From NCBI GenBank assembly GCA_913064775.1, contig CAJYAD010000001.1:204259-268258 (forward strand): a DNA stretch of 64,000 nt. The letters run 5' to 3'. Position numbers and translations under genes: made by a program. This document shows positions 26,589 to 35,376 of the stretch, piece by piece. The first letter of the stretch is position 1. Every line of letters begins with the position of its first letter. The notes under the pieces were generated by a model, which was not told the DNA's origin, did no database searches, and worked only from the letters and a program-made list of their open reading frames with translations. Origin of the DNA: an uncultured Albidovulum sp. Its GTDB lineage: Bacteria; Pseudomonadota; Alphaproteobacteria; Rhodobacterales; Rhodobacteraceae.

Positions 26589-27710
26589 ATGGCAGGACCG
26601 CTTGCAGGGCTGAAGGTGATCGAGATGACCGGCCTTGGCCCCTGTCCTCTGGCCGGGCAATTGCTGGCCGACATGGGCGCCGATGTGGTGGCGATCGACC
26701 GCAATGCCGGCCCGGCTGATCCCACCGATGTCAACCGGCGCGGCAAGCGCTCGGTGGTGCTGAACCTGAAATCCCCCGGCGGGCTGGACGCGGCGCGGGC
26801 GCTGGTCGCGCGGGCCGATGCGCTGATCGAGGGCTTCCGCCCCGGGGTGATGGAACGGCTGGGCCTTGGCCCCGACGAAGCGCTGGCGCTGAACCCGCGG
26901 CTGATCTACGGGCGGATGACCGGCTGGGGGCAGGCGGGGCCGCTGTCGCACAGCGCCGGGCACGATATCAACTACCTGTCGATCACCGGCGCGCTGCATG
27001 CGATCGGCACGCCGCAGACGCCGATCCCGCCGCTCAACCTGGCGGCCGATTTCGGCGGCGGGACGATGTTCCTGCTGTTCGGTCTGCTTGCGGCGCTGCA
27101 TGAGCGTCAGGCATCGGGGCGTGGCCAGGTGATCGACGCGGCGATGTGCGAAGGCGTGCCGGCGATGATGGGGCTGATCCACCAATGGTACGCCCAGGGC
27201 GCCTGGACCACGGCGCGCGGCGACAACCTGCTGGATGGCGGCGCGCCCTTCTACCGCTGCTATGCCACCAGCGACGGGCGCCACATGTCGGTCGGCGCGC
27301 TAGAGCCGCAGTTCTTCGCCCAGCTGGTCTCGCTGCTGGGGGTCGCGGTCGACCCCGCCCGCCAATATGAGCGTGCCACCTGGCCGGCGATGGCGGCAAG
27401 CTTCGCCGCCGCTTTCGAAACCCGCACCCTGGACGAATGGACCGAGGTCTTCGAGGGTTCGGACGCCTGCGTGGCCCCGGTCCTGACGTTTGAGGAAGCC
27501 GAGGCCCATCCCCACAACGCCGGACGCGGTAGTTTCTGCCGGGTGGGGGGCGTGCTGCAGGCCAGTCCCGCCCCGCGCCTCGGCCGCACCCCCGCCGCAC
27601 CGCCCCGGGCCCCCGGCGCCCCCGGCGCGGACACCGAGGCCGTGCTGGCCGAGGCCGGGCTGGACCCCGCCCAGATCGCCGCATGGCGGGCCGAGGGCGC
27701 GCTGGGCTGA
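26589..27710 (+). CDS. CaiB/BaiF family CoA enzyme, alpha-methylacyl-CoA racemase-like
   Basis: 373 residues. The N-terminal Rossmann-like part has GLKVIEMTGLGPCPLAGQLLADMGADVVAIDR and NLKSPGGLDAARALVARADALIEGFRPGVMERLGLG pieces of family III CoA enzymes. The motif GHDINYLSITGALHAIG and LAADFGGGTMFLLFG point to alpha-methylacyl-CoA racemase rather than to a CoA transferase. It would epimerise 2-methyl-branched acyl-CoA thioesters. The start at 26589 gives the canonical N-terminus with a GGAG-type site upstream. The C-terminus is Pro-rich. Confidence 0.85.
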   Translation: MAGPLAGLKVIEMTGLGPCPLAGQLLADMGADVVAIDRNAGPADPTDVNRRGKRSVVLNLKSPGGLDAARALVARADALIEGFRPGVMERLGLGPDEALALNPRLIYGRMTGWGQAGPLSHSAGHDINYLSITGALHAIGTPQTPIPPLNLAADFGGGTMFLLFGLLAALHERQASGRGQVIDAAMCEGVPAMMGLIHQWYAQGAWTTARGDNLLDGGAPFYRCYATSDGRHMSVGALEPQFFAQLVSLLGVAVDPARQYERATWPAMAASFAAAFETRTLDEWTEVFEGSDACVAPVLTFEEAEAHPHNAGRGSFCRVGGVLQASPAPRLGRTPAAPPRAPGAPGADTEAVLAEAGLDPAQIAAWRAEGALG

Positions 27711-27773
27711 CCCTCGGCCACTGTCCCGACATTGGGCGCGGCATGGGGGCAGACGCGGCCCCCGCCGCAGGCC

Positions 27774-28085
27774 TCAGATCAGCGGCGAGAAAACCGCGGG
27801 CTTCAGCACCACACATTCCCGATGCGCCACAAGCGGCAGCACCTTGGGCACAAAGGCCCGCCAATCTGGATCGGCGTCCAGTTTGGCGTTCTGGTCGCTG
27901 CGGTGGCCGTGATCCTTGTACGCCCAGAGGAAGGTGACCACGTCCAGCGCGCCGCAATCGCTGACCCAGCACCCGGCAAGCAAGGCGTGGCGGGTGATGA
28001 TCTTCAGCCCCTCTTCCTCATACAGTTGCTAGAAATCGGGCGCCTTGCCAGGGTGGGTCTGGTAGGTTCGCTGTTCGTAGATCAT
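27774..28085 (-). pseudogene. NIPSNAP family protein, interrupted by an in-frame amber codon
   Basis: Read from the ATG at 28085, the frame gives MIYEQRTYQTHPGKAPDF, then TAG (28031-28029), and continues without shift as QLYEEEGLKIITRHALLAGC to the normal end CVVLKPAVFSPLI. The whole is 103 codons, the usual size of NIPSNAP proteins, small ferredoxin-like fold proteins of unclear function. The stop stands where relatives have Leu, and TTG to TAG is a single change. No in-frame start lies just after the stop. It is divergent from the TetR gene and may belong to its regulon. A sequencing error is possible. Confidence 0.75.
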
Positions 28086-28181
28086 GCAGGCTGCTCCTGA
28101 ATTGGCGGGGGGCAAGAGGTGCCGCACCCGGTGGGCTGACCGGAAGCTATGCGGAAATAGTAAGTGCTTGCAATATGTAAG

Positions 28182-28195
28182 TCGTCAGATGACGA
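28182..28195. promoter_or_regulatory. Palindrome TCGTCA-N2-TGACGA, candidate TetR operator 1
   Basis: A perfect 6-bp-arm inverted repeat in the AT-richer spacer between the NIPSNAP gene and the TetR gene. The same half-sites recur at 29042-29055. The position fits control of both divergent genes by the adjacent regulator. Confidence 0.6.
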
Positions 28196-28333
28196 TAATG
28201 GCGTTGGATAGGAAGGTTGCCGCTGTCGCGGGCGGTGCGTTACCAATGGTGTACAATGTGCCGGGCCTGCAAGATCGGGCCTGGAAGATGGGCCCCACAA
28301 GATCGGGTCCCGAAGCGCAACGACGGAGCGCGC

Positions 28334-29038
28334 GTGAAAGCAAAGCCGGACGGGCAGCCCGACCCGGGGCAAGAGCGGGGGCAAGAGCGGCACGCCAAGA
28401 CCGGGCGGCGTCGGACCGGCGGCGTCCGGCTGCCCTTCAACGAGCGGCGCGCGCAGATCCTAGAGGTCGCGGCCGAGTACTTTTCCGAGCATGGATTGAC
28501 CGCGCAAACCCGCCAATTGGCGGACCGCTGCGGCATCTCGCAGCGGCTTCTCTACCGCTTCTTCCCGGCCAAGGAGGATCTGCTGCGCGAGGTCTACCGC
28601 AAGGAAATCATGGGTGGTTTCAAGGCGGTATGGTTCGTTTCTCTGCAAGATCGCTCGCGCCCGATGCAAGAGCGGCTGGAACGCTTCTATGCAGAATATC
28701 TGGCCTCGACGCTTACCCGCAAATGGCTGCGGCTGTTCGTGTATGTCTCGCTGGACGAGACCAACATGGCGCCCGATTATATCGCGGCGTTCATCACCCA
28801 ATTGCTTGAGGTGATCATGCGTGAAACGGCGGCGGAAAAGGGGGTGGACCTGCCCGACGCCCCGGAGTTGCTGTTGCAAATGGGCTGGTCGCTGCATGGC
28901 GCGATTTCGTATTACGCGATGCGTCAGCACCTTTACGGGGGCGGCAGCAGCCTGCCGGATTCGGTGGTGATCGGCTTGAATGTGCGGCTGTTCTTGTCGG
29001 GGTTCGAAGCCATGCTGGCCGCCGCGCAAGAGGGTTAG
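28334..29038 (+). CDS. TetR/AcrR family transcriptional regulator
   Basis: 234 residues. After a polar, Lys/Gln/Arg-rich leader of about 35 residues comes the TetR helix-turn-helix: RRAQILEVAAEYFSEHGL, TRQLADRCGISQRLLYRFF (about 60-78), KEDLLREVYRK. The ligand-binding part is helical with an Asp/Asn-rich centre. The GTG at 28334 has GGAG five bases upstream and is preferred; upstream ATG 28256 and TTG 28217 are in frame but lack good ribosome sites. A matching palindrome stands on each side of the gene. Confidence 0.85.
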   Translation: MKAKPDGQPDPGQERGQERHAKTGRRRTGGVRLPFNERRAQILEVAAEYFSEHGLTAQTRQLADRCGISQRLLYRFFPAKEDLLREVYRKEIMGGFKAVWFVSLQDRSRPMQERLERFYAEYLASTLTRKWLRLFVYVSLDETNMAPDYIAAFITQLLEVIMRETAAEKGVDLPDAPELLLQMGWSLHGAISYYAMRQHLYGGGSSLPDSVVIGLNVRLFLSGFEAMLAAAQEG

Positions 29039-29041
29039 ACG

Positions 29042-29055
29042 TCGTCAGTTGACGA
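29042..29055. promoter_or_regulatory. Palindrome TCGTCA-N2-TGACGA, candidate TetR operator 2
   Basis: Same 6-base arms and spacing as the site at 28182-28195, differing only in one of the two central bases. It begins 3 bases after the TetR stop, in the 71-base gap between two convergent stop codons, where no promoter is expected. Confidence 0.5.
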
Positions 29056-29109
29056 TATATGCTCTCAGCCAGAGAACGGCGCCGCGCAAAAGGCGTCGGG
29101 TGTCAGGCA

Positions 29110-30174
29110 TCAGGCGCCAAGCCGCCGGGCAACCTGTTCGGCCGCCGCCAGCGCGCCTTCCAGATAGCCGCCCATCTCGGGCGCGGTCTCGCTTGCGGCG
29201 AGGTGCAGGCGCCCCTCCCAAAGGTCCGACAGCGCGCGCGGCAGGCCATAGTCGGGATGGCCCGGGGGCGGGATCAGATCGACCTGCGTCGCGGTTTCGG
29301 GCAGGAAGGCCCAGTCCTGCAGGGCCGAGCCCAGGGGCGTCAGCGCCTCGGGACCGAAGAGGCGGGCAAGCTGGGCCAGCGCCAGCCGCGACAGGTCTTC
29401 GGCCCGGCCCGCGCGCTGGGGGGCGGGGATGCCGACAAAGCCGAAAAGCGCCGCGGGCGTGCCGTCGGCGCCCGAGGCGTCGTGGATCTCGGCCAGCGGG
29501 CCGAGGCGGCTCATGACGTCGCCCGACAGGCCCTTGTCGCGCCAGAAGGGCCGCGGGTAGAGCGCGGCGAACTTGGCCTGACCCGCCATCCATGTGGGGA
29601 TCGCCAGAAGCGCCGCGTGCTGGGCGGAGGGCAGGGGCGGGGTGATTTCCAGCGCCGCCACCAGCCGTGGCGGCAGGGCCAGGACGATCTGTGCCACCTG
29701 CCATGTCTTGCCGGTGGCCAGGTGCAGCGCGCCCGCCTGGGTGATCCCGGCGACCGGCGCGGACAGATGCAGCCGCGCGGCGGGCAGGGTGGCGGCCAGC
29801 GCCCGCACCAGCGCCACCATGCCGCCCGCGACGCGCAACGAGCCTTCCATCGAGGCACAGCCGGCGCCGCGCAAGATCCGGCCATCGGCCTCTTCCAGGC
29901 AAATCTCGCCCTGCGCGTATTGGTCGAAGACCCGCAGCCCCAGGGCCCGGGTCAGCGCGGCCATGCGCGGCTGGCCGGGCCAGAACCACGACGGCCCCAG
30001 ATCGACGGCACCGGGGGCGCCGTCATGCCCTTCAAGCGCGGCGATGCGTCCGCCCAGACGCGGCCTTGCCTCGAAAAGCTGGAAATCGCGGCCAGCCCGG
30101 TGCAGGTGATGCGCCAGCGCCAGCCCCGCAAGGCCGCCGCCGATGATGGCGATGTCCGTGGTCTGTGCGCTCAT
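29110..30174 (-). CDS. FAD-dependent amine oxidase family protein
   Basis: 354 residues. The dinucleotide-binding motif IAIIGGGLAGLALAHHL is at residues 8-24, followed by FEARPRLGGRI, the second FAD motif of the flavin amine oxidase/phytoene desaturase family. The C-terminal FAD end is LWEGRLHLAASETAPEMGGY followed by LEGALAAAEQVA. It oxidises an amine or related substrate using FAD and oxygen; short for a monoamine oxidase and of unknown substrate. It lies 21 bases after the MFS gene and is probably cotranscribed. Confidence 0.85.
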   Translation of the reverse strand: MSAQTTDIAIIGGGLAGLALAHHLHRAGRDFQLFEARPRLGGRIAALEGHDGAPGAVDLGPSWFWPGQPRMAALTRALGLRVFDQYAQGEICLEEADGRILRGAGCASMEGSLRVAGGMVALVRALAATLPAARLHLSAPVAGITQAGALHLATGKTWQVAQIVLALPPRLVAALEITPPLPSAQHAALLAIPTWMAGQAKFAALYPRPFWRDKGLSGDVMSRLGPLAEIHDASGADGTPAALFGFVGIPAPQRAGRAEDLSRLALAQLARLFGPEALTPLGSALQDWAFLPETATQVDLIPPPGHPDYGLPRALSDLWEGRLHLAASETAPEMGGYLEGALAAAEQVARRLGA

Positions 30175-30195
30175 CTTGTGCTCATCTTGCGGGCC

Positions 30196-31413
30196 TCATG
30201 CCAGGCGTCGGCGCAGGCGGATCAGCGCCAGGATCGCGAGGCCCGCGAAACCCGCGCCAGCGAGGAAGGTTGAGGCCGCGCCGTGGTCCTGCCACAGCGC
30301 CCCGGCCAGCACGCTGGCCGCCAGCAGCGCAATCCCGGTGATCAGGTTGAACATGCCGAAGGCGGTGCCGCGCAGCTCTGCCGGGACGGTCTCGGACACC
30401 AGTGCCGACAACAGGCCCTGCGTCAGCCCCATATGCAGCCCCCAAAGTGCGACGCCGGCGCTTAGCCCCGCAAGCGTCGGCACCAGCGCCAGCAACAGAT
30501 CGGCCACGATCAGCGCAACGAGACCGGTCAGCAGCAGGCCCAGCCGGCCGATCCGGTCCGACAGCACCCCGGCAGGCCAGGCCGAGGCCGCATAGACCGC
30601 GTTCATGCCCACCAGCACCAGTGGCACCAGCATGATCTGCAGGCCGCTGTCCTCGGCCCGCAGGATCAGGAAGGCCTCGCTGAAGCGCGCCAGGGTGAAC
30701 AGCGCGCCCACCGCCACCACGGCCCAGTAGCGGCGGCCCAGCAGGCGCAGCTCGGCCCGCGACAGGGGGCTTTTGATGCGGCGCAGGCCGGGGCGGCGCG
30801 GCGGCTCTTTCACCGCGACCAGCAGCAGCACGACGGCCAGCAGCGCGGGCGGTACGGCGCCCCAGAAGACCAGGCGGAAATTGTCGGACAGCGCCCACAT
30901 CAGCGCGATCGCCGTCAGCGGCCCCAGAAAGGCCCCCACGGTATCGAGCGACTGGCGCAACCCGAAGGCCGCGCCGCGCCGGCCCTCGGGGGCAAGGTCC
31001 GACACCAGCGCATCGCGCGGCGCGCCGCGGATGCCCTTGCCGACGCGGTCGACGAAGCGCGCGCCGATCAGCCAGCCGATCGAGGGGGCAAGCGGAAACA
31101 CCGGCTTGGTCAGTGCCGCCAGCCCATAGCCCAGGGCGGCCAGTTCCTTGCGTCGGCCGATCCGGTCCGAGAGCGCGCCCGAGAACACCTTGGTGATCGC
31201 GGCGGTGGCCTCGGCGATGCCCTCGATCACGCCGACGGTCAGGGCGGTCGCGCCGAGGCCAAGGGTCAGGTAGATCGGCAAAATGGCGTGGATCATCTCC
31301 GACGACATGTCCATCAGCATCGAGACGATGCCGAGGACCCAGATGCCCGCAGGCAGCCCGCGTCTGGCGGCAGGGGCCAGGACTGGGGCCGGGACCGGGG
31401 GCGTCTGCGTCAT
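30196..31413 (-). CDS. MFS transporter
   Basis: 405 residues with 12 predicted membrane helices and the MFS loop motif ALSDRIGRRKELAALGYG between helices 2 and 3; a second copy (GVLSDRIGRLGLLLTG) occurs in the C-terminal half. The opening WVLGIVSMLMDMSSEMIHAILPIYL resembles a group of MFS exporters often found in environmental proteobacteria. Substrate unknown. Probably forms a two-gene operon with the FAD oxidase. Confidence 0.88.
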   Translation of the reverse strand: MTQTPPVPAPVLAPAARRGLPAGIWVLGIVSMLMDMSSEMIHAILPIYLTLGLGATALTVGVIEGIAEATAAITKVFSGALSDRIGRRKELAALGYGLAALTKPVFPLAPSIGWLIGARFVDRVGKGIRGAPRDALVSDLAPEGRRGAAFGLRQSLDTVGAFLGPLTAIALMWALSDNFRLVFWGAVPPALLAVVLLLVAVKEPPRRPGLRRIKSPLSRAELRLLGRRYWAVVAVGALFTLARFSEAFLILRAEDSGLQIMLVPLVLVGMNAVYAASAWPAGVLSDRIGRLGLLLTGLVALIVADLLLALVPTLAGLSAGVALWGLHMGLTQGLLSALVSETVPAELRGTAFGMFNLITGIALLAASVLAGALWQDHGAASTFLAGAGFAGLAILALIRLRRRLA

Positions 31414-31555
31414 GATCCGTCATCCGTGGCGTACCGGCGCCGCGCCGGCCCGGCCCGTGATACACAGCGCGTGCGGGCCGGGCAATGCGGTGGCGACTGG
31501 CCCCCGCGACTGGCCCGGCGTCAGGGCCAGAGGGCAGCGTCAGGGGGGGGAGGCT

Positions 31556-32584
31556 TCAGGCGGTGCGGGCCTCGGCAAAGGACAGAAGCTTGCGGCTGCT
31601 TTCGTCCCACAGATGCAGCCGCGCGCAGTGGAAGCTTTCGCGCAGCGTCAGGCGCTGGGCGCGATCCAGTGCCGGGTGATCGCGCAGCACCTCGGTTAGC
31701 CGGTAGAAGGGGATGCGGCTGTAAAGGTGGTGGACGTGATGGATGCCGATATTGCCCGAGAACCACTTCAGCACCGGCGGCAGCACATAGTGCGAACTAC
31801 CGTGCAAGGCCGCGTCATGGATCTGCCAGTCGGGCTCGCGGTTCCAGTGGGCGTCCTCGAACTGGTGCTGGACGTAGAACAGCCAGACGCCGGCAGAGGC
31901 GCCGACCAGCGTCATCGGCAGGATCAGGAACAGCACCGGCAATCCCGCGGACAGATAGATGCCCGCGCCCACAAGTGCGGCGATGCCAAGGTTGGTCGCC
32001 ATCGCGCTGATCCAGTATCTACGCCCCGACCGCATCAGCCCAAGGGGCACGCGGTTCTGCACGAAGAACAGCCAGGCCGGGGCCAGGCCGAACAGGAAGA
32101 ACGGGTTGCGGTAGATGCGATAGACCAGCCGCTTGCGGCGCGGCGCCGCGCGGTATTCCGCCAGGGTCTGAACCGGCAGGTCGCCGATCCCGCGCCGGTC
32201 GAGATTGCCGGTAGAGGCATGATGGATCGCATGGGTCTGGCGCCACACGTCATAGGGCGTCAGCGTCAGCACCCCCAGCAGGCGGCCGGTCCAGTCGTTC
32301 AGCTTGCGGTTGCGGAAGAAGGCGTTGTGGCCGCAATCATGCTGGATGATGAACAGCCGCACCAGAAAGGCACCGTTCACCGCCGAGATCGCCCCGGCAA
32401 GCAGGTAGCTTATCGACAGCGCCCACCAGGCAAGGCCGATCAGCGCGGCAAAGGGGATCAGCGTCAGCGCCAGTTCCGCGATGCTGCGGGGGTGCGAGGG
32501 CTCGCGGTACTTCGCCAGCACGCGGACCCAGTATTTTCCGCTTTGCTCGCTGGTCTCGTCAGCCACGTCGGGCGCGTTCGTCAT
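31556..32584 (-). CDS. Membrane fatty acid desaturase
   Basis: 342 residues, four or more membrane helices and the three histidine boxes of acyl-lipid desaturases: HDCGHNAFF (82-90), QTHAIHHAS (117-125) and GIHHVHHLYSRIP (about 273-285). It inserts a double bond into acyl chains with di-iron and molecular oxygen, and looks closest to delta-12 type enzymes. AAAGGAT lies upstream of the ATG. The gene is divergent from the cold shock gene 432 bases away, a suggestive pairing because membrane desaturation and cold shock respond to temperature. Confidence 0.9.
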   Translation of the reverse strand: MTNAPDVADETSEQSGKYWVRVLAKYREPSHPRSIAELALTLIPFAALIGLAWWALSISYLLAGAISAVNGAFLVRLFIIQHDCGHNAFFRNRKLNDWTGRLLGVLTLTPYDVWRQTHAIHHASTGNLDRRGIGDLPVQTLAEYRAAPRRKRLVYRIYRNPFFLFGLAPAWLFFVQNRVPLGLMRSGRRYWISAMATNLGIAALVGAGIYLSAGLPVLFLILPMTLVGASAGVWLFYVQHQFEDAHWNREPDWQIHDAALHGSSHYVLPPVLKWFSGNIGIHHVHHLYSRIPFYRLTEVLRDHPALDRAQRLTLRESFHCARLHLWDESSRKLLSFAEARTA

Positions 32585-33016
32585 GTATGTGATCCTTTCG
32601 CGCCGTGATCAGCGCGCCTTGCGGCCGGTGCCGCGATCCTTGGTTATGCCGGACCGTCGGGTCTTGGCGCGTACTGCCCGGGTCGGGGTGCCACTCCTGC
32701 GGGTAACACGTCTCCGGTACCAGCGACACGGTGCGCGTGACCTGCGGAAACCTGGCAAAGACCGTGACAGGTCGTGGGCCTGGGCGCAAGCGCGACATAT
32801 TGCTCGCGCCCCCCTTCGCGGGCCTCCCGCAGACCCTTCCGCCGGGGTTATTCCATTGAGGTTTCGTGAATAAATCTTGACTTTTCGCCTGCCGAGGCAG
32901 ATGCGTCGAAGGCAATCTGATTTTCTATGTTCTGTTCCCTCGCGGCCAGCCATCGTCAATGAGCTGCCAGGCTGCTGCATTTTGTGGGCGGCGAGAATCA
33001 CGAGAGGAACATCACG
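32585..33016. other. Gene-free 432-base spacer between desaturase and cspA
   Basis: No convincing coding frame on either strand: the open frames overlapping it are chance and in part antisense to cspA. The left 250 bases are GC-rich. From about 32850 the DNA is clearly AT-richer (CATTGAGGTTTCGTGAATAAATC, then TTGACTTTTCG) and should hold the cspA promoter and a long 5' leader of the kind cold shock mRNAs carry. No precise promoter can be fixed. Confidence 0.5.
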
Positions 33017-33223
33017 ATGGCCAGTGGCACCGTGAAATGGTTCAATTCCGCCAAAGGTTTCGGCTTTATCGCCCCGGCTCATGGCAACAAGGACATCTTC
33101 CTGCATGTTTCGGCCGTCGAGCGCGCCGGCCTGCGTGAGATCAAGGATGGTCAAGCCGTCCACTTCGACATCGAGACCGGACGTGACGGCCGTGAATCGG
33201 CTGCCAATCTGGTCCTCGCCTAA
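33017..33223 (+). CDS. Cold shock protein CspA family
   Basis: 68 residues, a single cold-shock domain. RNP1 is SAKGFGFIAP (about 11-20) and RNP2 is DIFLHVSAV (about 26-34), preceded by GTVKWFNSAKG. It binds single-stranded RNA and DNA and acts as an RNA chaperone. The start at 33017 has GAGAGGAA upstream; the 11-codon extension to 32984 is not family-like. Codons are less GC-biased than in neighbours, as usual for highly expressed short genes. Confidence 0.95.
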   Translation: MASGTVKWFNSAKGFGFIAPAHGNKDIFLHVSAVERAGLREIKDGQAVHFDIETGRDGRESAANLVLA

Positions 33224-33298
33224 GAACCCGGATGGCGCGGGGGCGCTCGCGTCCCTGCGTTCTGGCCCATATCTCAGCAGGAGCCAAAGGACGCCATC

Positions 33299-33511
33299 TT
33301 GTCGAAGGACCGCAAGACCCGAGACCCTTTCGCGCCCGACCTGGCCAAACGCCTTGCGCCCTATGATCGGACAAGCGCGGCCTCGCGCATGATAACCGAC
33401 AGCGAAACCGAGCTTCGCGCCGAAAAAACCGCAAGGTTGCGCGCGATCCGGCTGGGCGAAGACTACCCGGGCGCACCACAGGCAGACATTCCCTCCAACG
33501 AAAAGATCTGA
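33299..33511 (+). CDS. Small hypothetical protein, charged, TTG start
   Basis: 70 residues, about a third charged (KDRKTRDPFAPDLAKRL, ETELRAEKTARLRAIRLGED), with no membrane segment and no cysteine. I do not recognise a family. The only possible start that keeps the frame is TTG at 33299, with AAAGGA seven bases upstream. It follows cspA by 75 bases in the same direction and could be cotranscribed. Codon third positions are strongly G/C like real genes nearby, which supports coding. Confidence 0.55.
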   Translation: MSKDRKTRDPFAPDLAKRLAPYDRTSAASRMITDSETELRAEKTARLRAIRLGEDYPGAPQADIPSNEKI

Positions 33512-33572
33512 AACCCGCGCCCTCAGTGGCGTAGGCGGGCAGCAACCACGTCAGGGGCCCTCGGGGGCCCCC

Positions 33573-35228
33573 TCAGGTCTGTTCCGGCGCCTTCGTCAGC
33601 CGGGTCGACAACAGGTCGCCCGCCTGCTCGACCAGCGGATAGGCGACCTGGCAGAAGGCGGTGTTGACGGTCTTCAGGGCGCGCAGCATCTCCTGATGCA
33701 GGTTGCTGGTCTCGATGCTGGCCGTGTTGCCGCCGCGCAGGCGCGACAGATGCTGCTCTTGCAGGTGCTGCTCGGCGGTGCGGGCGCGGTCCTTTTCCTC
33801 GACCAATTGCCGCGCCCCCTCCAGATCGTTCGAGATCATCACGTTCAGCGCCAGCCGCCCGTTCGACAGCACCCGGTCGTGGAAATCGGTCAACTCGTCC
33901 CAACCCGCGTCGGAAAACGCCAGGCCCGAGTCGTTCATCTTGCGCGCCAGATCCAGAAGGTTGGTCGAGATCTGATCCCCCGCCTCCTCGAAATTGTTGG
34001 CAAAGCTCGCGATCTCCATCGCGCGGCGCGATTGCTCGGGGGTCAGCGGGGCCTCCTGCAGGCGGGCGACGTAAAGCTTGGTCTCGAAATGCATCCGGTC
34101 GACCTCATCCTCGCTTGCCAGGATGCGCTGCACGGCGGCCTCGTCCCAGCGTCGGAACAGGCCCAGCACCGGCAGCAGCATCGATTGCACCTCTTCGCCC
34201 ATGCGCAGCACCTCGCGCTGGGCATTGCCGATCGCCTGGCGCGGGTCGCTCAGCGCGCCCTCGTCAAGCGCGGTGAAGCGCGGCGCGTCGGCGCCGGCCG
34301 AGGGATCGGGGAACAGCGCCACCGTGGCGCGCACGACGGCGGGCAGAAGCGGCAGCGAAAACACCAGCACCGCGAGGTTGAAGACCAGATGCAGGTTGAT
34401 CGCCTGACGCCCGTGATCGGTGCCCAGCCAGCCAAGGCCCTCGGGCCAGAGCCGCAGGATCATCAGCGCCACCACCGCGCCACCGCCGCGCAGCATCAGG
34501 TTCGCCGCCATGATCCGGCGCGTCGGCACATCGGATTTCAGGGTCAGCAGGAAGGGGATCAGTGCGCCGCCCAGGTTCGCCCCCAGCACCAGCGCCGCCG
34601 CGCCCGGCCCGGGCAGCATGCCCTGCGCGGCGAAAGTCACCAGCATCAGCACCGCCGCGACGCTGGAATGCATCACATAGGTGATCGCCGCGCCCAGCAG
34701 GAAGCTGCTGATCATGTCCGAGGCCAGATAGCGCAGCACCGTGCCCACCAGGGCGTTGTGCTGTAGCGGATCGGCCGCCTCGCGGATCAGCGAGAGCGCC
34801 AGCAAGATCAGCGCCAGCCCGACCAGAATCCGCCCCGCCTGCCGTGGTCGCCGGTCGGTGGATTTCAGGAACAGCGCCACCCCGGTGACCAGCAGCAGCG
34901 GCATCAGCCCCTGCAGCGGCGCCAGCAGGATCTGCGCCACCACGGCGGATCCGACATCGGCCCCCAGGATCAGCGCCACCCCGGCGCTGCCGGAAAGCGA
35001 TCCGGTCCCCGCGAAGGCCGCCGTCAGCACCGCCACCGCGGTCGAGCTTTGCAACAGGATCGCCGCGGCCGCCCCGGCGCCAGCGGCCGAAACCCAAGAG
35101 GAGGTGGCCCGCCGCAACAGGCTGCGCAGCGGCGACAGGAAGGCGCGCTCGACCCCGGTGCGGATCAGCCGCACCGCCCAGATCAGCAGGGCCACCGCCC
35201 CCGCGAGATTGATCAAGAACAGGGCCAA
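33573..35228 (-). CDS. Na/Pi cotransporter family protein with PhoU-like C-terminal domain
   Basis: 551 residues. The N-terminal 320 hold two Na/Pi cotransporter repeats, with AAAILLQSSTAVAVLTAAF (the QSST motif) and TYVMHSSVAAVLMLVTF (the repeat copy). The C-terminal 200 form a PhoU-like helical bundle (REVLRMGEEVQSMLLPVLGL, EIASFANNFEEAGDQIS). It imports phosphate with sodium, with built-in PhoU-type control. The start is TTG at 35228, with GGAGG six bases upstream. Divergent from the DeoR regulator. Confidence 0.9.
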   Translation of the reverse strand: MALFLINLAGAVALLIWAVRLIRTGVERAFLSPLRSLLRRATSSWVSAAGAGAAAAILLQSSTAVAVLTAAFAGTGSLSGSAGVALILGADVGSAVVAQILLAPLQGLMPLLLVTGVALFLKSTDRRPRQAGRILVGLALILLALSLIREAADPLQHNALVGTVLRYLASDMISSFLLGAAITYVMHSSVAAVLMLVTFAAQGMLPGPGAAALVLGANLGGALIPFLLTLKSDVPTRRIMAANLMLRGGGAVVALMILRLWPEGLGWLGTDHGRQAINLHLVFNLAVLVFSLPLLPAVVRATVALFPDPSAGADAPRFTALDEGALSDPRQAIGNAQREVLRMGEEVQSMLLPVLGLFRRWDEAAVQRILASEDEVDRMHFETKLYVARLQEAPLTPEQSRRAMEIASFANNFEEAGDQISTNLLDLARKMNDSGLAFSDAGWDELTDFHDRVLSNGRLALNVMISNDLEGARQLVEEKDRARTAEQHLQEQHLSRLRGGNTASIETSNLHQEMLRALKTVNTAFCQVAYPLVEQAGDLLSTRLTKAPEQT

Positions 35229-35351
35229 GTCGTCCTCCGCCGCCGGGCCGCGTCCTGCCGGGGCTGCGCTTCGCCTTTGGCGCGCGCCGCTTTGCCCAGG
35301 ACCGCGGCTCTTGTTGAATTACCGCACGAAACCATCACCATTTTCTTCGAT

Positions 35352-35372
35352 TGGCAACCTTTTTCGTTGCCA
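35352..35372. promoter_or_regulatory. Inverted repeat TGGCAAC-N7-GTTGCCA
   Basis: A perfect 7-bp-arm inverted repeat with a T-rich centre, in the spacer between the divergent Na/Pi transporter and DeoR-type regulator genes. Candidate operator of either gene, most simply the autoregulatory site of the DeoR protein. Confidence 0.5.
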
Positions 35373-35376
35373 CATA

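Noticed and set aside
32609..33163. 184-codon minus-strand frame upstream of and antisense to cspA
   Set aside because: It overlaps the cspA gene and its composition is arginine-rich and irregular; no family, no ribosome site.
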